This document shows positions 1 to 11,294 of a DNA stretch of 64,000 bases, in pieces. The notes beneath the pieces were generated by a model that was not told the origin of the DNA, searched no databases, and was given only the letters and a program-made list of their open reading frames with translations. This stretch comes from Ciona intestinalis (lineage: Eukaryota; Chordata; Ascidiacea; Phlebobranchia; Cionidae), in assembly GCF_000224145.3 (NCBI RefSeq), contig NW_004190341.2, forward strand, positions 1-64,000. Direction: 5' to 3'. The translations under genes and the position numbers were made by a program. Within the stretch, counting starts at the first letter, position 1. Every line of letters starts with the position of its first letter.

Positions 1-1016
1 ACTTGTTAATTCAGTATATATAGATATAAATATACAGTAATGTCCTTGAAATATAATAGTTGTTAAGTCAATATATAAAATAATATAAGGTCAGTTAAGC
101 TGTTACATTTTTATTAACAGCACATTATTATTAGGCATATATATGTGTGATGGCAAAAATAGAGGGATAACACTGATGTCATATCATTTGGGGACATGTC
201 ATGCACGGCTACTCCTAACATAACATATGTTTCTAAAAGCTGATTAATTATTAAACTTTTCTCATGTACTTCAAACATATCATAAACCAATATAGTGACA
301 TATATATATACATCATAAAGTATCCGGCATTATATATATATTACTTTATACTGCAACACAACTTGTAATATACCCCATATATTCACCCACTACAAACATA
401 TATATACAGTTGGGTGGGGTAAGACGGGACACCTTTAGCACATAATATTCCAGTATCCTGACCGTGTTTTAAACAATTAACAATGGTGTATGGGTGTCGT
501 GAGGATACGGATTTATAATTCATTTAACATTCTTTGTTTACTACCAAATGGGAAGAGAAAATAGAATGAAAAGGTGTCCCATCTTCCCCCACCCTACTAT
601 ATACCAACACACCTGGCAAAGGAACCTCAGCGAAAATCATATTTATATAAAAATACTTTACATATTTACATATATTCTATTATATCAACTAAGCACTTTA
701 ATTACAATATACAACACACCTGGTAAAGGAAAGGTTTGGAAAAGTCAACAAACTTCATTCGATCTTTCGTGATAGATAGAGGTGCTAATATAAGGTCACT
801 ATTCCTACTAAGGAGGTCTCCCATTAACCCATTCCATGCTCCCTGGGGGTATGGGAAGAAAATAATATAAACATATAGACCCCTTTAAACTCCTTAACTT
901 TTGCAACAAGTCTGACATAATGTAACATAGACGTTTGGCACATTCGGTATAAAACGTTAATTTTGTTGAAATGTTTATTCCGTACTTCTGCTACCAGCAG
1001 CCCACCAACCACTCAC
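1..1016. other. No exon recognised; presumed intron of the GluN1-like gene
   Basis: AT-rich sequence with (TA)n runs and one terminal-inverted-repeat element at about 406-602. The splice donor after the exon ending at 1017 means that the receptor gene continues to the left, but none of its remaining exons was recognised here. Confidence 0.5.
406..602 (-). mobile_element. TIR element family A, copy (MITE-like)
   Basis: Ends in GGGTGGGGTAAGACGGGACA and its counterpart GTGTCCCATCTTCCCCCACC, with an internal AACAATGG/GAGGATACGG block shared by the whole family. It is about 200 bp, non-coding, with TA-rich borders suggesting TA target duplication. Confidence 0.85.
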
Positions 1017-4000
1017 CGATTTATAAGATCCGTACTTTCCGTCTTCCACCAGATGAAGCTCGTAAGTTATATTTAAACTCCTTGTTATTTCTATGAGAAT
1101 ATCGACGCAGATACCATAACAACATTTTGTTTCCCATTTACTATTTGTGGGGACTTTGCAGGGCACCTGTAGCGTATCGTATAAAATGAACATAAGTCTA
1201 TTTATCTTTTCAAATACAGTAAATATTAGGTTAATTAAAACATCAAATAGAAGGAAATTAGCAACAAAACAACAATTGTAAAAACACACTTAAAACCAAA
1301 AAAATATTAAATTAAAAGCTTGGCTGGTAAAAAATCTGCCCCACAAAAACACTTTGAAGTTGCAGTACCTGAAACAATCTGTGTAAAAAGTTATCATACA
1401 TCTCAAATTATTTGCTCGCTGTTAAGTTAACACTCACCATCATAGTATCGGTTGAGGGGCATTCCCCTTCCATTGTATTTAAAACATGAACAAAAGGTCT
1501 TTGTTCAATCGTTACAATCTGTAGCTCCGATGCCTTTCTACCACTAGGTGGGGCGGTGGCACTATCTGGCCACACGGTGTCCTCGTTGAAATGAAACTAA
1601 AAGAATAAGAAAATGTCGTAACAATGAAAATGTCGCAGCATATACAATGTTCGTATTAAAATGATAATTCAGACTTTTTCATATATGTCTGATATATTAG
1701 GTTGGGGTAAGATGGTTCATGCGTGAAAAATGAGGCAACTCTTGCCTGAAGGGTTCGGCAAATAAATAATGACACCCACTTAAAAGTACGCATGTTTTCA
1801 TTATTTTTCAAAAATGTAAATAGACTTTTGATGCAAGAACACGTGTCTGACTGTGTACTGTGTCGCTGCTTAAATGGGCTTTCCGGGTGTTAGGGTCGTC
1901 GGCTAAATCCCAGGTCCCTGACAAGGACCTCACCCCCAAAGAAAAAAAACTAACCTTTCCATTTCCAAAGTAACTTCCAATTTCCACATTGGTTGAATCT
2001 TGTTGTTTGTAAACAATATATTCTATATCCCTTGATGATGTCATAGACCTCATTGTTGCATCACTGGTAATTTAAATAGCTTTAAAAATTCTAGGCAACT
2101 ACCCTAGGTGTTCTCAGGGTCGTATGCTCAAGTTATTACCTTTAATTAATGCATTATCACCAACTAACTTGGTAATATGTGTGTGTACACCCGGATTATT
2201 CACATTGTAATGGATTCCAGGGCCTACACATCATGTTTGGCGCCCTGGTTTGTACATTTTGACATTTAATCATGTTTTGCAGTTTTATTGTAAAATATCT
2301 GTTTATTTAAATTTTTTTTTTTAACTAATGGTTAATTTACCTTCCGATAAATTTTCTCTTTATTTATATATTTGTTTTGAGTTGTTTTATATAAATGTAC
2401 AGAACCTTGAACGTGGGCAAGGGAGTAACATATAAATACAATAGATATTATACAAACCTTTTCCTTGTAGTAAACCCCCCACCACCACCAACAAGCATCA
2501 AGGCTGTTTGTGCTTGATTCTCTAAGTTGATAAATTTCATCTGGTGGAATATTATTGTTGTTAGGGATTTCATTCCATAAGGGCGAGCTCTAAGTGGATG
2601 TAGGTATGTTACTTATGGAGCTACAACCTACACCCCGCTAGTATTGTAAAGAGACTTACCACAGAAGGGAATCGACAGCAAAACAACAGTGGTTAAACAT
2701 GCTATGAGGAAGTGTGTCAGTTAAAAAGTGCGGTTGTTGCACCCAACACACAGTTTATACGTATAGGTGAGGTATGCCTAAGACCTGAGTTGTCTATTAT
2801 CCAAACACCCACGGTGCCACCATATGGACCTCATAGAAGAAGGTAATATATATTGTACATATTGTATTGTATAAGGTTGTAGTCTTACCTGCATTGAAAC
2901 AGCCCCTTCCACAGCCAAGTAATAGTTTCCACCATACACAAGCCAAACACTACCATGGCTAACTATCCTGTTATGTAAGGCTTCTTTCATGAAACTCTGA
3001 AAAGTAAAAGACACAGTGTATTCATATCAAGATTCAATACAGCTTACTGTACCACACTGCCTAAATACCTCCACAACTTCTCCAAATAAAAGGGAGTAAA
3101 AACCACTAAAAACAACAGCCCGCTCTTCCCTTTACACAACCACACTCCCTAAATATCTCCACAACTTCCCCCAAATAAAAGGGAGTAAAAACGACTAAAA
3201 GTAATAGCCCGCTCTTCTATTCACATAACTGCACTCCCTACTCACCTCCACAACTTCCCCATCTTCCACCATCAACATAAACACCCCGCGTCCCCCAACG
3301 ACCTTCCAATCTCCTCCCACATCCATCGTGATCGCATTCACTCCATGATTCATGAGCATATTCATCATGATACTTGCATCACCATCGTGAATAATGGTCA
3401 CATCACTCCAACCTTTGAACTGGATGAACTCCAACCTGGGTGTAAGATAATATAGTACTGTGGGGTAAGATGGGACACCTTTTACAAATAATATCCAAAT
3501 ATGCTGATCATGTTTTAAACAATTAACAACGGTCTATAGGAGTCGTGAGGATATGGTTTTATAATTCTTTGAATGTTTTTCGTTTACTATCAAATGGGAC
3601 GATAAAATCGAATAAAAGGTGTCCCATCTTCCCCCACCCTACTATATAAACATACTGGTGATTCTGGGTAGAATGAATTCGATCAAGTTATAACATTAAT
3701 GACCACTGTGTTAAACAAGCATGCATAAGGTATTATGCAATGTATTTATTTATACCAACCCGGGACTAATACAATATATATATTGGTTATAGGGTAAAGG
3801 AAAGAATGAGTCTCAACTTAAGTTATAACAACCCATTAGTGACCACTGGGTTGGAGCAATTGCTATAAGTGTCTTGCACAAGACACATACGATAGTAGTC
3901 ATGTTATAGCTATACCAACTGATTAGTGACCAATTATCATGTCTTTATCATGGTTTGAACAATTATCTTGTCTTGTTCAGTATATATACATATAGAATGT

Positions 4001-4805
4001 TGATCATAGGCGTTTGCGTTCGCTTACGAGTTACCATGTGAGTCTTGCCCATAGACACATGCAATGGTAGTAGTGTCATCGCAGATTCAACAGTTTTTCA
4101 TTTCTTATACCCACACCCAAAATTAACAAAAACTACATTTTTTTACCAAAATATCATTTCTTTCGAATCTTTTTCATCGATTTTTTCCATAATTCCTTTC
4201 TGCAACGAAATGACTGGTATGTTGTAATAATCAAGGCATTGTGATGTCACTTGTAATTGTTCACCAACAATGTCTGTTATGATGACTTGAATCTGTAAAG
4301 TAAATGCTTAAGATTCCAGGCCAGGGTTGGAGAACCAGGGATCTTGGGTTCAAATCCAGGCCAGGGTTGAAGAACCAGGGATCCTGGGTTCAAATCCACG
4401 CCCTAGTTCTGATTTTTTTACGAACTTAAAAAAATTAAGATTTGGTAACAACAGATAATCATAAAATTATTCTTTATTAATAAAAACAGAAAGTAAACTC
4501 ACATTTGAAGCTGAGATATCCTCACATGTTTCCAGAACCTTCCAGATTGAGTTGTTAAAGTTGGCATTAAAAACCACAGGAGTGATTGAATCAGTGTGAA
4601 AACCAGCAGCATCATTTATTTCCTCCCCAGTAATAACAACTGCTCTCGCAAATTCTGCCTCTAAACTTTTATTGGCGAACAGTCCGCCAATTTTTACCGA
4701 AACAAGCGAAGGTGTGACCAAATTCAAACTAAAACTTAACAAAACGAGCCAAACTGAAAACACAGGGTTCATCATGGCGCTTGGTATCAATAAGTTTAAC
4801 TTCAA
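1017..4805 (-). CDS. GRIN1: NMDA-type ionotropic glutamate receptor subunit, GluN1-like (5' part, runs off the left edge)
   Basis: Ligand-gated cation channel subunit of the plasma membrane; GluN1 subunits bind glycine/D-serine. Exons seen, in transcript order: 4503-4805, 4147-4292, 3246-3435, 2889-2996, a candidate 2458-2589, about 2060-1955, 1438-1596 and 1017-1166, with GT-AG borders; the first four join in phase. Exon 1 starts MMNPVFSVWLVLLSFSLN, a signal peptide, and ends LETCEDISASN, matching the start of the GluN1 amino-terminal domain. The two leftmost exons give LQIVTIEQRPFVHV and CCYGICVDILIEITRSLN then YELHLVEDGKYGS, the diagnostic GluN1 S1 ligand-binding start. The pore, S2 and C-tail exons lie beyond position 1. 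The 2458-2589 exon is open and in phase with its 5' neighbour but poorly conserved, and its phase does not fit the next exon, so one exon may be missed. GluN1 is favoured over GluN3; the Met at 4805 or the one ten codons later could be the start. Confidence 0.85.
3451..3647 (-). mobile_element. TIR element family A, copy in a GluN1 intron
   Basis: Full-length copy starting only about 15 bp from the splice acceptor of the exon 3246-3435, so the polypyrimidine/branch region of this intron lies partly inside the element. Confidence 0.85.
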
Positions 4806-4964
4806 GTAAACTGCGTTGGGATCTGGTATTGATTGTCTTGTAATTAATTTTAATCAATATTGTAATTGATTCTCACTTTCCAGAGTGTTGTAGTCGGGCA
4901 CGTAAGGGCAATACAGATCTTTTTCGTTGAACAGATGTTCTTGTTGTTGTTTTTTCCTTGTAAG

Positions 4965-5095
4965 CGGCGTTTACACTACAGCGTAGCTCGCCTCGGTGTA
5001 AAAAGAACAAACAAAGAAATATCTACACCCAGCATTGTTCAGCGCAGGTCAGCGTAAATATTTTTTTGTTTGTTCGTTTAAGCCGTGTTTACACT
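4965..5095. mobile_element. Foldback element, copy
   Basis: Shares GCGTTTACACTACAGCGTAG and AGAACAAACAAAGAAATATC with the large foldback at 49695-49975 and the copy at 60485-60615. Confidence 0.75.
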
Positions 5096-5260
5096 CTAAC
5101 AAAACTTTCGAAATAATAAACACAAAATAAAAAGTAACTTAATTTATTCAAACAAAAACATCGTGACCATATTTGGCAGTAAAGGTCGTGAACCGTAACA
5201 ATACGTACTTTATCTTCGCAAAAGTAAAACAAACAACAAACTAACGGCGTCAATTAAACC

Positions 5261-5530
5261 AGTGCTTCTCAACCAGGGGTAATGGCCAACGTAAGGATAA
5301 ACCCTGGCTATTCAACCTATATAGAAAACTTTTATCAGTGATCCAAACATTATTCGTAAATTAATAGCAAAATTTGGCGACCCAATTTTCGAAAATGCAT
5401 TTCAACTTTTGTGAGCATATGATAAAATGATTTTAACTTTTACAATAGCAGTCAAAGGTTTTGTGAACCACTGTAGAAGGCGACCCAACCAAATCAAATG
5501 GTGACCCAGGGGTTGAGAAGCACTTTACTA
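5261..5530. mobile_element. hAT-like non-autonomous element
   Basis: Inverted ends CAGTGCTTCTCAACC and GGTTGAGAAGCACT fit the hAT-superfamily terminal pattern. The interior has no transposase. A partial copy of its right end lies at about 41950-42055. Confidence 0.7.
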
Positions 5531-5774
5531 AATCGCATATTTTCAAACCACAGAAATAAATTTCGTTCCTAATTCTGGAGGTAAATTAATCAAAGCATTT
5601 CGCATAAAACTCTACACAAGATGCTTGATGACATCATCATGACATCATCACTTATGACATCATCACTTATGACATCATCATTTATGACATCATCTTTTAT
5701 GACATCATATCTGATATCTTTGTATAAATCTCATCGCAAGTAACACAGTAACACGAGTTCAAAACGACACTGTT

Positions 5775-6041
5775 CATAGGCGGAACGTTGGGGGTGTCTG
5801 GGGTGCAATGTTACCCCAATATTTGAAACATAGGTACTAATATATATTTGAGACCCCTGGTTTTTAAGCCCAACAGATTTTACCCTACTGCTAGGTGTCT
5901 ATACAAACAAGCAGAGCTAAAGTAATTTGCATTCACCACATTAATCAATGAGGTTCCCTATGTTTGACAACTATGAGTGTAACTGTATTTTAACAATGTC
6001 ACCCCAGGTTTTTTGCAAATCTTAAAAACGTTCCGCCTATG
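5775..6041. mobile_element. MITE with CATAGGCGGAACGTT ends containing one 131-bp satellite unit
   Basis: The 15-bp inverted ends (CATAGGCGGAACGTT and AACGTTCCGCCTATG) enclose about 235 bp, including a unit homologous to the satellite at 18400-19130. Confidence 0.8.
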
Positions 6042-6339
6042 ACAATGCTAATTATTCGAAAATGAATAAACGAATATGACATCATAACTAGAAATATAAC
6101 CGCGTCATGCCCGATGATGTCATACGAATCGGCGGAAAATAATCGTATTATGACGACATAATAACCTTTGTGAGGTCATAATATAGACAGAGAGATACAC
6201 AAGTAATAAAAACTTTAATTAACTAACAAGTCAATTAATTATTTAAAACTTGGTGATAATATGAAAATCAACAAACGCTATGACATGAAATAACTATATG
6301 ATGTAACGACATGTGTTTGTGTAACGTAAAAACTATTAC

Positions 6340-6640
6340 AATAGGCGCCAACCTTTGCAAAAAACAGGGGAGGCAGGAATGGTTAAGCATATTTCCAATG
6401 TTTAAACTTTCTAGGGGTGTGCCTGCCCACCCTGCAACCCCAGGTTTGGTGCCTATGCATACAACAACACATGCTTAGAATTGAAGTAGGCAGCAAACTT
6501 GCATGGGAGGCAGGGATAGTTAGGCAACCTTTCCTATTAAACAATTTTAGTTCTAATTTTTACAGATTAATTTGGTATAAAATATATGTGGGGAGCGCAT
6601 GCCACCCTGCCACCCCAGGTTTGGCGCCTATGTTGCCACA
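6340..6640. mobile_element. Small TIR elements with GGCGCC(A/T) ends, two copies; a third at 17260-17412
   Basis: Left ends read ATAGGCGCCAACCTTTGC and right ends CCAGGTTTGGCGCCTATG, with GGGGAGGCAGG/CCTGCCCACCCTGC inside. The right-hand copy ends within a few bases of the SH3BP5 stop codon, so it would be part of that gene's 3' UTR. Confidence 0.75.
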
Positions 6641-6643
6641 TCA

Positions 6644-9432
6644 TCAAGAAGTTGTGACTTCAGCTAAACCAGCCACGGAAATCACAAGTTCGCCATTATA
6701 TTGTTTCGGGGACGGGGAATTACCTTTGAGGGGAGAATTAACCTTCTGGGTATCACCCACTAGTAATACTCGGGGCGGGTCCAACTTACGATTGTTGTTG
6801 TTCGATTCTGAANNNNNNNNNNNNNNNNNNNNNNNNNNNNNNNNNNNNNNNNNNNNNNNNNNNNNNNNNNNNNNNNNNNNNNNNNNNNNNNNNNNNNNNN
6901 NNNNNNNNNNNNNNNNNNNNNNNNNNNNNNNNNNNNNNNNNNNNNNNNNNNNNNNNNNNNNNNNNNNNNNNNNNNNNNNNNNNNNNNNNNNNNNNNNNNN
7001 NNNNNNNNNNNNNNNNNNNNNNNNNNNNNNNNNNNNNNNNNNNNNNNNNNNNNNNNNNNNNNNNNNNNNNNNNNNNNNNNNNNNNNNNNNNNNNNNNNNN
7101 NNNNNNNNNNNNNNNNNNNNNNNNNNNNNNNNNNNNNNNNNNNNNNNNNNNNNNNNNNNNNNNNNNNNNNNNNNNNNNNNNNNNNNNNNNNNNNNNNNNN
7201 NNNNNNNNNNNNNNNNNNNNNNNNNNNNNNNNNNNNNNNNNNNNNNNNNNNNNNNNNNNAGAAAAATGAAATGTTGATTTTCTGATTAGTTTTAATACAA
7301 ACATAAAGCCCCTAATATGTAAGACACATGAATATAGGCAGGCACACAAATACACACAGACAAGCACACAAACACACACATACAAGCACAAACAAACAAG
7401 CACAAACAAACAAGCACACACAAACAAGCACACAAACACACACAAACACAAACAAGAACACACAAACAAGCAAACAAACACACACACAAACAAACACACA
7501 AACAAACACACACAAACACACATATAAACTAGCACACAAACAAGCACACAAACACAAACACACACAAACCTTCATTAGTTTCATTGCTTGAAGAGTTGGA
7601 TATTTGGTCAAGCTGATCCACCGAATCAAATTTCTTTAAATCACTCAACACTGTCTGTATACTGCTACAATCCTCCATTGAACCAAAACCTGGGTGGAAG
7701 AAGTGTTAGGGGTGCTGAGTTCAAGTCTCATGGTGGTAAGTGGGTGGTTGGGTAGATTTTGGCCATGGAAAGTAGGAGGATATAACAGGGGTGTCTTATC
7801 GCAGTTCAGTTCATGGCATAAGCCGGCACGAGGTGTATGAAACAGAACACCCGTGTTATAACGACTGTTGTTGCCCCGCCATGCGAGGATAAATAAGTTA
7901 CATACGTGGTAACTTGTAAGCCNNNNNNNNNNNNNNNNNNNNNNNNNNNNNNNNNNNNNNNNNNNNNNNNNNNNNNNNNNNNNNNNNNNNNNNNNNNNNN
8001 NNNNNNNNNNNNNNNNNNNNNNNNNNNNNNNNNNNNNNNNNNNNNNNTAAATCCAAAGTCCTCTGTTTACACACATATCAAAAGCCACCCATATTATCAA
8101 AAGCCACACATGTTATCAAAAGCCACACATATTATCAAAAGCCACCCATATTATACCCATAACACCACACACAAGCCTTTTACCTCTAATTGCTTCTGTG
8201 TATCTTGCTTCAGTTCAAAGTAGGGCCGTGACTTTGCAATACTTGACTTTAATTTCTTTTCTAACTTCCTGACACCCATGGTTGCTACTTTGAAAGATTC
8301 AGCTTTCTCCTGGTGTTCATGCTCACTACTTATTCGTTCAACCTCTGAGTCATTCACCTGCTCATAATGGTGTTTATGATGTCATATTGTAACAGGTGTG
8401 ACTGACTGATTCATTTACATACACTCAAAATTAATGTTTAATATTAATACCTATTACACAAAACCCAATATTATATATATACTACCCACAGCAATACCTA
8501 TACATATATAAGTGCAGCATGTCCCACCTTTAATGTTGCATGGTTCAACATCTCCGGCCATGCAGTATCCAGTTGGTTTGAATCTTTGATCATTCCTTGC
8601 TCAGCTACCGCTACCATTTCCCTGGCTGCTGTGTGCATGCTAACTGCACGCTCGTATCGTACAGCGGCTAACTGACATTCTGCTTGGGCCTGGGAGGGAT
8701 AAAGTGAATTTAGAGGTAATATATCTAACATACTGCAAGTGTGTGTTACAGCAGAGCATATTTACACTAACTGCCGTTCTGCTTGGTCTTGGTAGGGGGT
8801 AGAGGTAAAGTAAAATAATAACAATATAACTCCTAAATGGACATAATGTTATACCACAAGTGTATAAGTTATATGAACCAAATACACTCATGTTATAACT
8901 CTGACTCTGCCACAAAAACACCAACCTCTTTAGCTAGCCTCTTCTTCTCATAATAAGGTCTTGCTTTAGCCACACTATCACCCAGTTTTGACGACAATCG
9001 ATTCAATTTACGAGTGGATTCTGACAGTGCTGTGCGATAGTTATTTCGCTTTTCCTGGAAATTAAACAAAATCATTTCTCTTGTTTTCTAACAGGCTAAC
9101 AATAAGAATAAAGTTTTAAATAGGTATTTTAATGTTACACCTTTAAATATATATTACTTACAAAAAAACAAACGAATAAATATATTCATAAATATAATTG
9201 TTAAGTATAATATAACTCTATTTCATTTTGTTTTACCTTCAAATATAACTTCTACCAAAAAATAAATAAATATAGATAAAAATATGTAAATAGAACTTTA
9301 AATACAACTCATTAAACATAACTTGCCATAACTTACGCTTATTTCATTCTCTAGTTGGTTGATTACTTCGCTTGCGTTGTTCAAACTTTCTAATTCACAA
9401 CTAACTTGAGGTTCAATCCATGAGCCATTCAT
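6644..9432 (-). CDS. SH3BP5: SH3 domain-binding protein 5 (Sab) family, Rab11 guanine-exchange factor type; two exons damaged by assembly gaps
   Basis: Family members are coiled-coil proteins that act as GEFs for Rab11, and vertebrate Sab also docks JNK at mitochondria. Exons: 9337-9432 (start MNGSWIEPQ), 8926-9054, 8528-8689, 8184-8357, [one expected in gap 7923-8047], 7570-7689, and a last exon from the gap 6813-7259 to the stop at 6644. The first four are all multiples of three and join in phase 0. Diagnostic strings are SVAKARPYYEKKRLAKE, DTAWPEMLNHATLK and RKLEKKLKSSIAKSRPYFEL, each aligning with the human coiled-coil core. The exon expected next, encoding the end of the coiled coil, falls in the gap. 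The C-terminal tail is Ser/Asn-rich (QLDQISNSSSNETNE) and ends ELVISVAGLAEVTTS. Which vertebrate paralogue (SH3BP5 or SH3BP5L) it matches cannot be told. It sits head to head with TBC1D13. Confidence 0.88.
6813..7259. other. Assembly gap (447 N)
   Basis: A run of N. It removes the 5' part of the last SH3BP5 exon and some of the preceding intron. A CA-rich low-complexity array follows on the right (7325-7570), a likely cause of the gap. Confidence 0.99.
7325..7570. repeat. CA-rich simple/cryptic repeat (ACAAACA/AAGCACA type) in an SH3BP5 intron
   Basis: About 245 bp of interspersed ACAC, AAACAA and AAGCAC units. It begins after a short unique stretch beside the N gap and ends directly at the splice donor of the exon 7570-7689. 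The long apparent reading frames here are artefacts of composition (Thr-His-Lys on one strand, Cys-Val-Leu on the other). Confidence 0.9.
7923..8047. other. Assembly gap (125 N)
   Basis: A run of N between SH3BP5 exons. From the family alignment, the exon encoding the last part of the coiled coil should be here: the exon at 8184-8357 ends in phase 0 and the next visible one begins in phase 1, so an exon is missing. Confidence 0.97.
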
Positions 9433-9814
9433 GATGTCACAGTGATGATTGTTACCTAACTTTATAATGCATTTATAAACTTACTATGTTTATTAGACAT
9501 CTGTAATATTATATTTGTTACATAACAGAATATTAAGTTACTTTATAAAATATTGGCACTAGTGAGGAATCTAGTGGTTGATGGTTAGGTGTTGATGGTT
9601 AGGGGGTTAGTGGTTATAGGGGTTGGTGGTTATACACCAAAATATTATTCATTCAGTACTACACACTGGGTCACCTGGCTTTATCATGCATTTATAACTT
9701 AATATGTCTATTAATAAGACATTTGTAGAATAGCTATGTTTGTTACATGTCCGAATATTAACTGCACACACTGGATTGGTTAACTTTATTAAAATTTAGG
9801 AGTTACTAGTATTA

Positions 9815-9849
<35 letters not shown>

Positions 9850-11294
9850 GAATCTGTAACATGTATGTTTCTATATAAACTATTACAATTGCGTTATAAT
9901 GTTTCCTAATCACGTATTAATTACGCATAAAAAGGATTAAATAGGGAGAAAATAACTAGATCGTATAATTATTGATTTGTATTAATATATAGTAACGTAA
10001 CTTGCCACATAAATTATTAATTACATATCCGGGTTTAAACTTTACATCTATATTAGTTACTACGTATACAAGACATCTTAGTGATAAATACGCAAAGGTA
10101 AACGGAAAAAAATATTGTATTTTTGTCTCTTTTAATAAATTAAATAAAAAAATCAAACTTTTACTGTCTACGTATTAATAGCTTTGTCTTATACGTTGTC
10201 TAAAGTCTACGTTGCTATAAGACTATATACTATATACACCTTGTTTTAAGCTTAAATCTAACAAAAAACAAACATAAACAACTTTTTTTGTTAAGAAAAA
10301 AAACAAACAAACACATTATCAGCTGTTTTCTTTTTTCCATCAGTCCTTTCGGCAAATTTGGCGACAACACTAATCTTCAGAGATTTTTTCTGGGGACAAA
10401 AAGAACAAGGTGTTAAAACGGTGATATAAATTTAACACCTTTCTTTTTGTTGCTAAGTTGTTATCATGCAAATTGTTTTGACGCCAAAGATCAATAAATT
10501 AATTAATTGACACCTTTAAGGGTGTCGCTGCTTTTCTTATTATTTGTTAATAGTATATTTAAATCAGTAGTCATACAAATATAATTTACAAACAAAATCA
10601 TAAAAATAAATGTCAATATTTAAGGATTATTTAAATTTAGAATTATAAACTTTGACGTAAATATTTGTTACGCTGGCGGCTAGCATTTAATGAAAAAAGA
10701 AAGCAAAGTTAAAAGTTTAATTTACCTCCTAATCGTTAGTTTTATAGAATTAAACAACATAATTGTTTGAAAACTATATTATATGAACTTATTTTTACAC
10801 TACTAACCCTTTTTATCTAATTAAACTCCTTTGATACTTAATAAATCAAATTTCGCGCCCTAGCAACAAAAGACGCCATTGGTAACCCAATCAACCGTAA
10901 CGTTGTTTACAAATTTGACACAAACATCTATTTTAAACAAATATTATCTGGGAACTAAAGTTTTTATACGTAAAAAATACGACGATAAGACCTTATATAA
11001 CTTATTGCAACATTTTAAACAAAAAACATCATTATTTCATATAATGGTTCAGTAAGTATTTAGTTTTTGGTCAAAACTTAAGAAATTTAACGTCACACAA
11101 TAACGGGGAATTACCGAAAAGGAAGTGTTAAGACGTGAAGTAGGTCATAATAATGAAAGCAATTTGTGATTCTAATTTGTAAACTCATGACTCAAGACGT
11201 ATAGAACAGCGTAAACCATATAAAGACTTTCGTTTTGCAGTTATAGGGTTTTAAAATTAGTTCTGTGCCAAAGTTTAGGATATTTAGTTTCAAA
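9433..11294. promoter_or_regulatory. Divergent intergenic region between SH3BP5 (-) and TBC1D13 (+)
   Basis: The start codons of the two genes point away from each other and are 1,862 bp apart, so both promoters must lie here unless one has a remote 5' exon. It contains a (TA)n microsatellite at about 9818-9847 and very AT-rich DNA. I see no unambiguous core promoter motif and no convincing coding exon. Confidence 0.5.

Larger units (their letters stand above)
4806..6643. other. Spacer between the GluN1-like gene 5' end and SH3BP5 3' end, full of mobile-element remnants
   Basis: The stretch holds part of a foldback element (about 4965-5095), a hAT-like non-autonomous element (about 5261-5530), a short TATGACATCATC minisatellite (5630-5710), a TIR element (5775-6041) and two copies of a small element with GGCGCC ends (6340-6640). 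The upstream promoter of the receptor gene should lie in its left part, but no defined promoter element can be called. Confidence 0.6.

Noticed and set aside
6786..7629. Several long overlapping ORFs (Cys/Val/Leu-rich on minus, Thr/His/Lys-rich on plus)
   Set aside because: They are translations of the CA-rich low-complexity array and of the N gap; they have no start context or homology and overlap in all frames.
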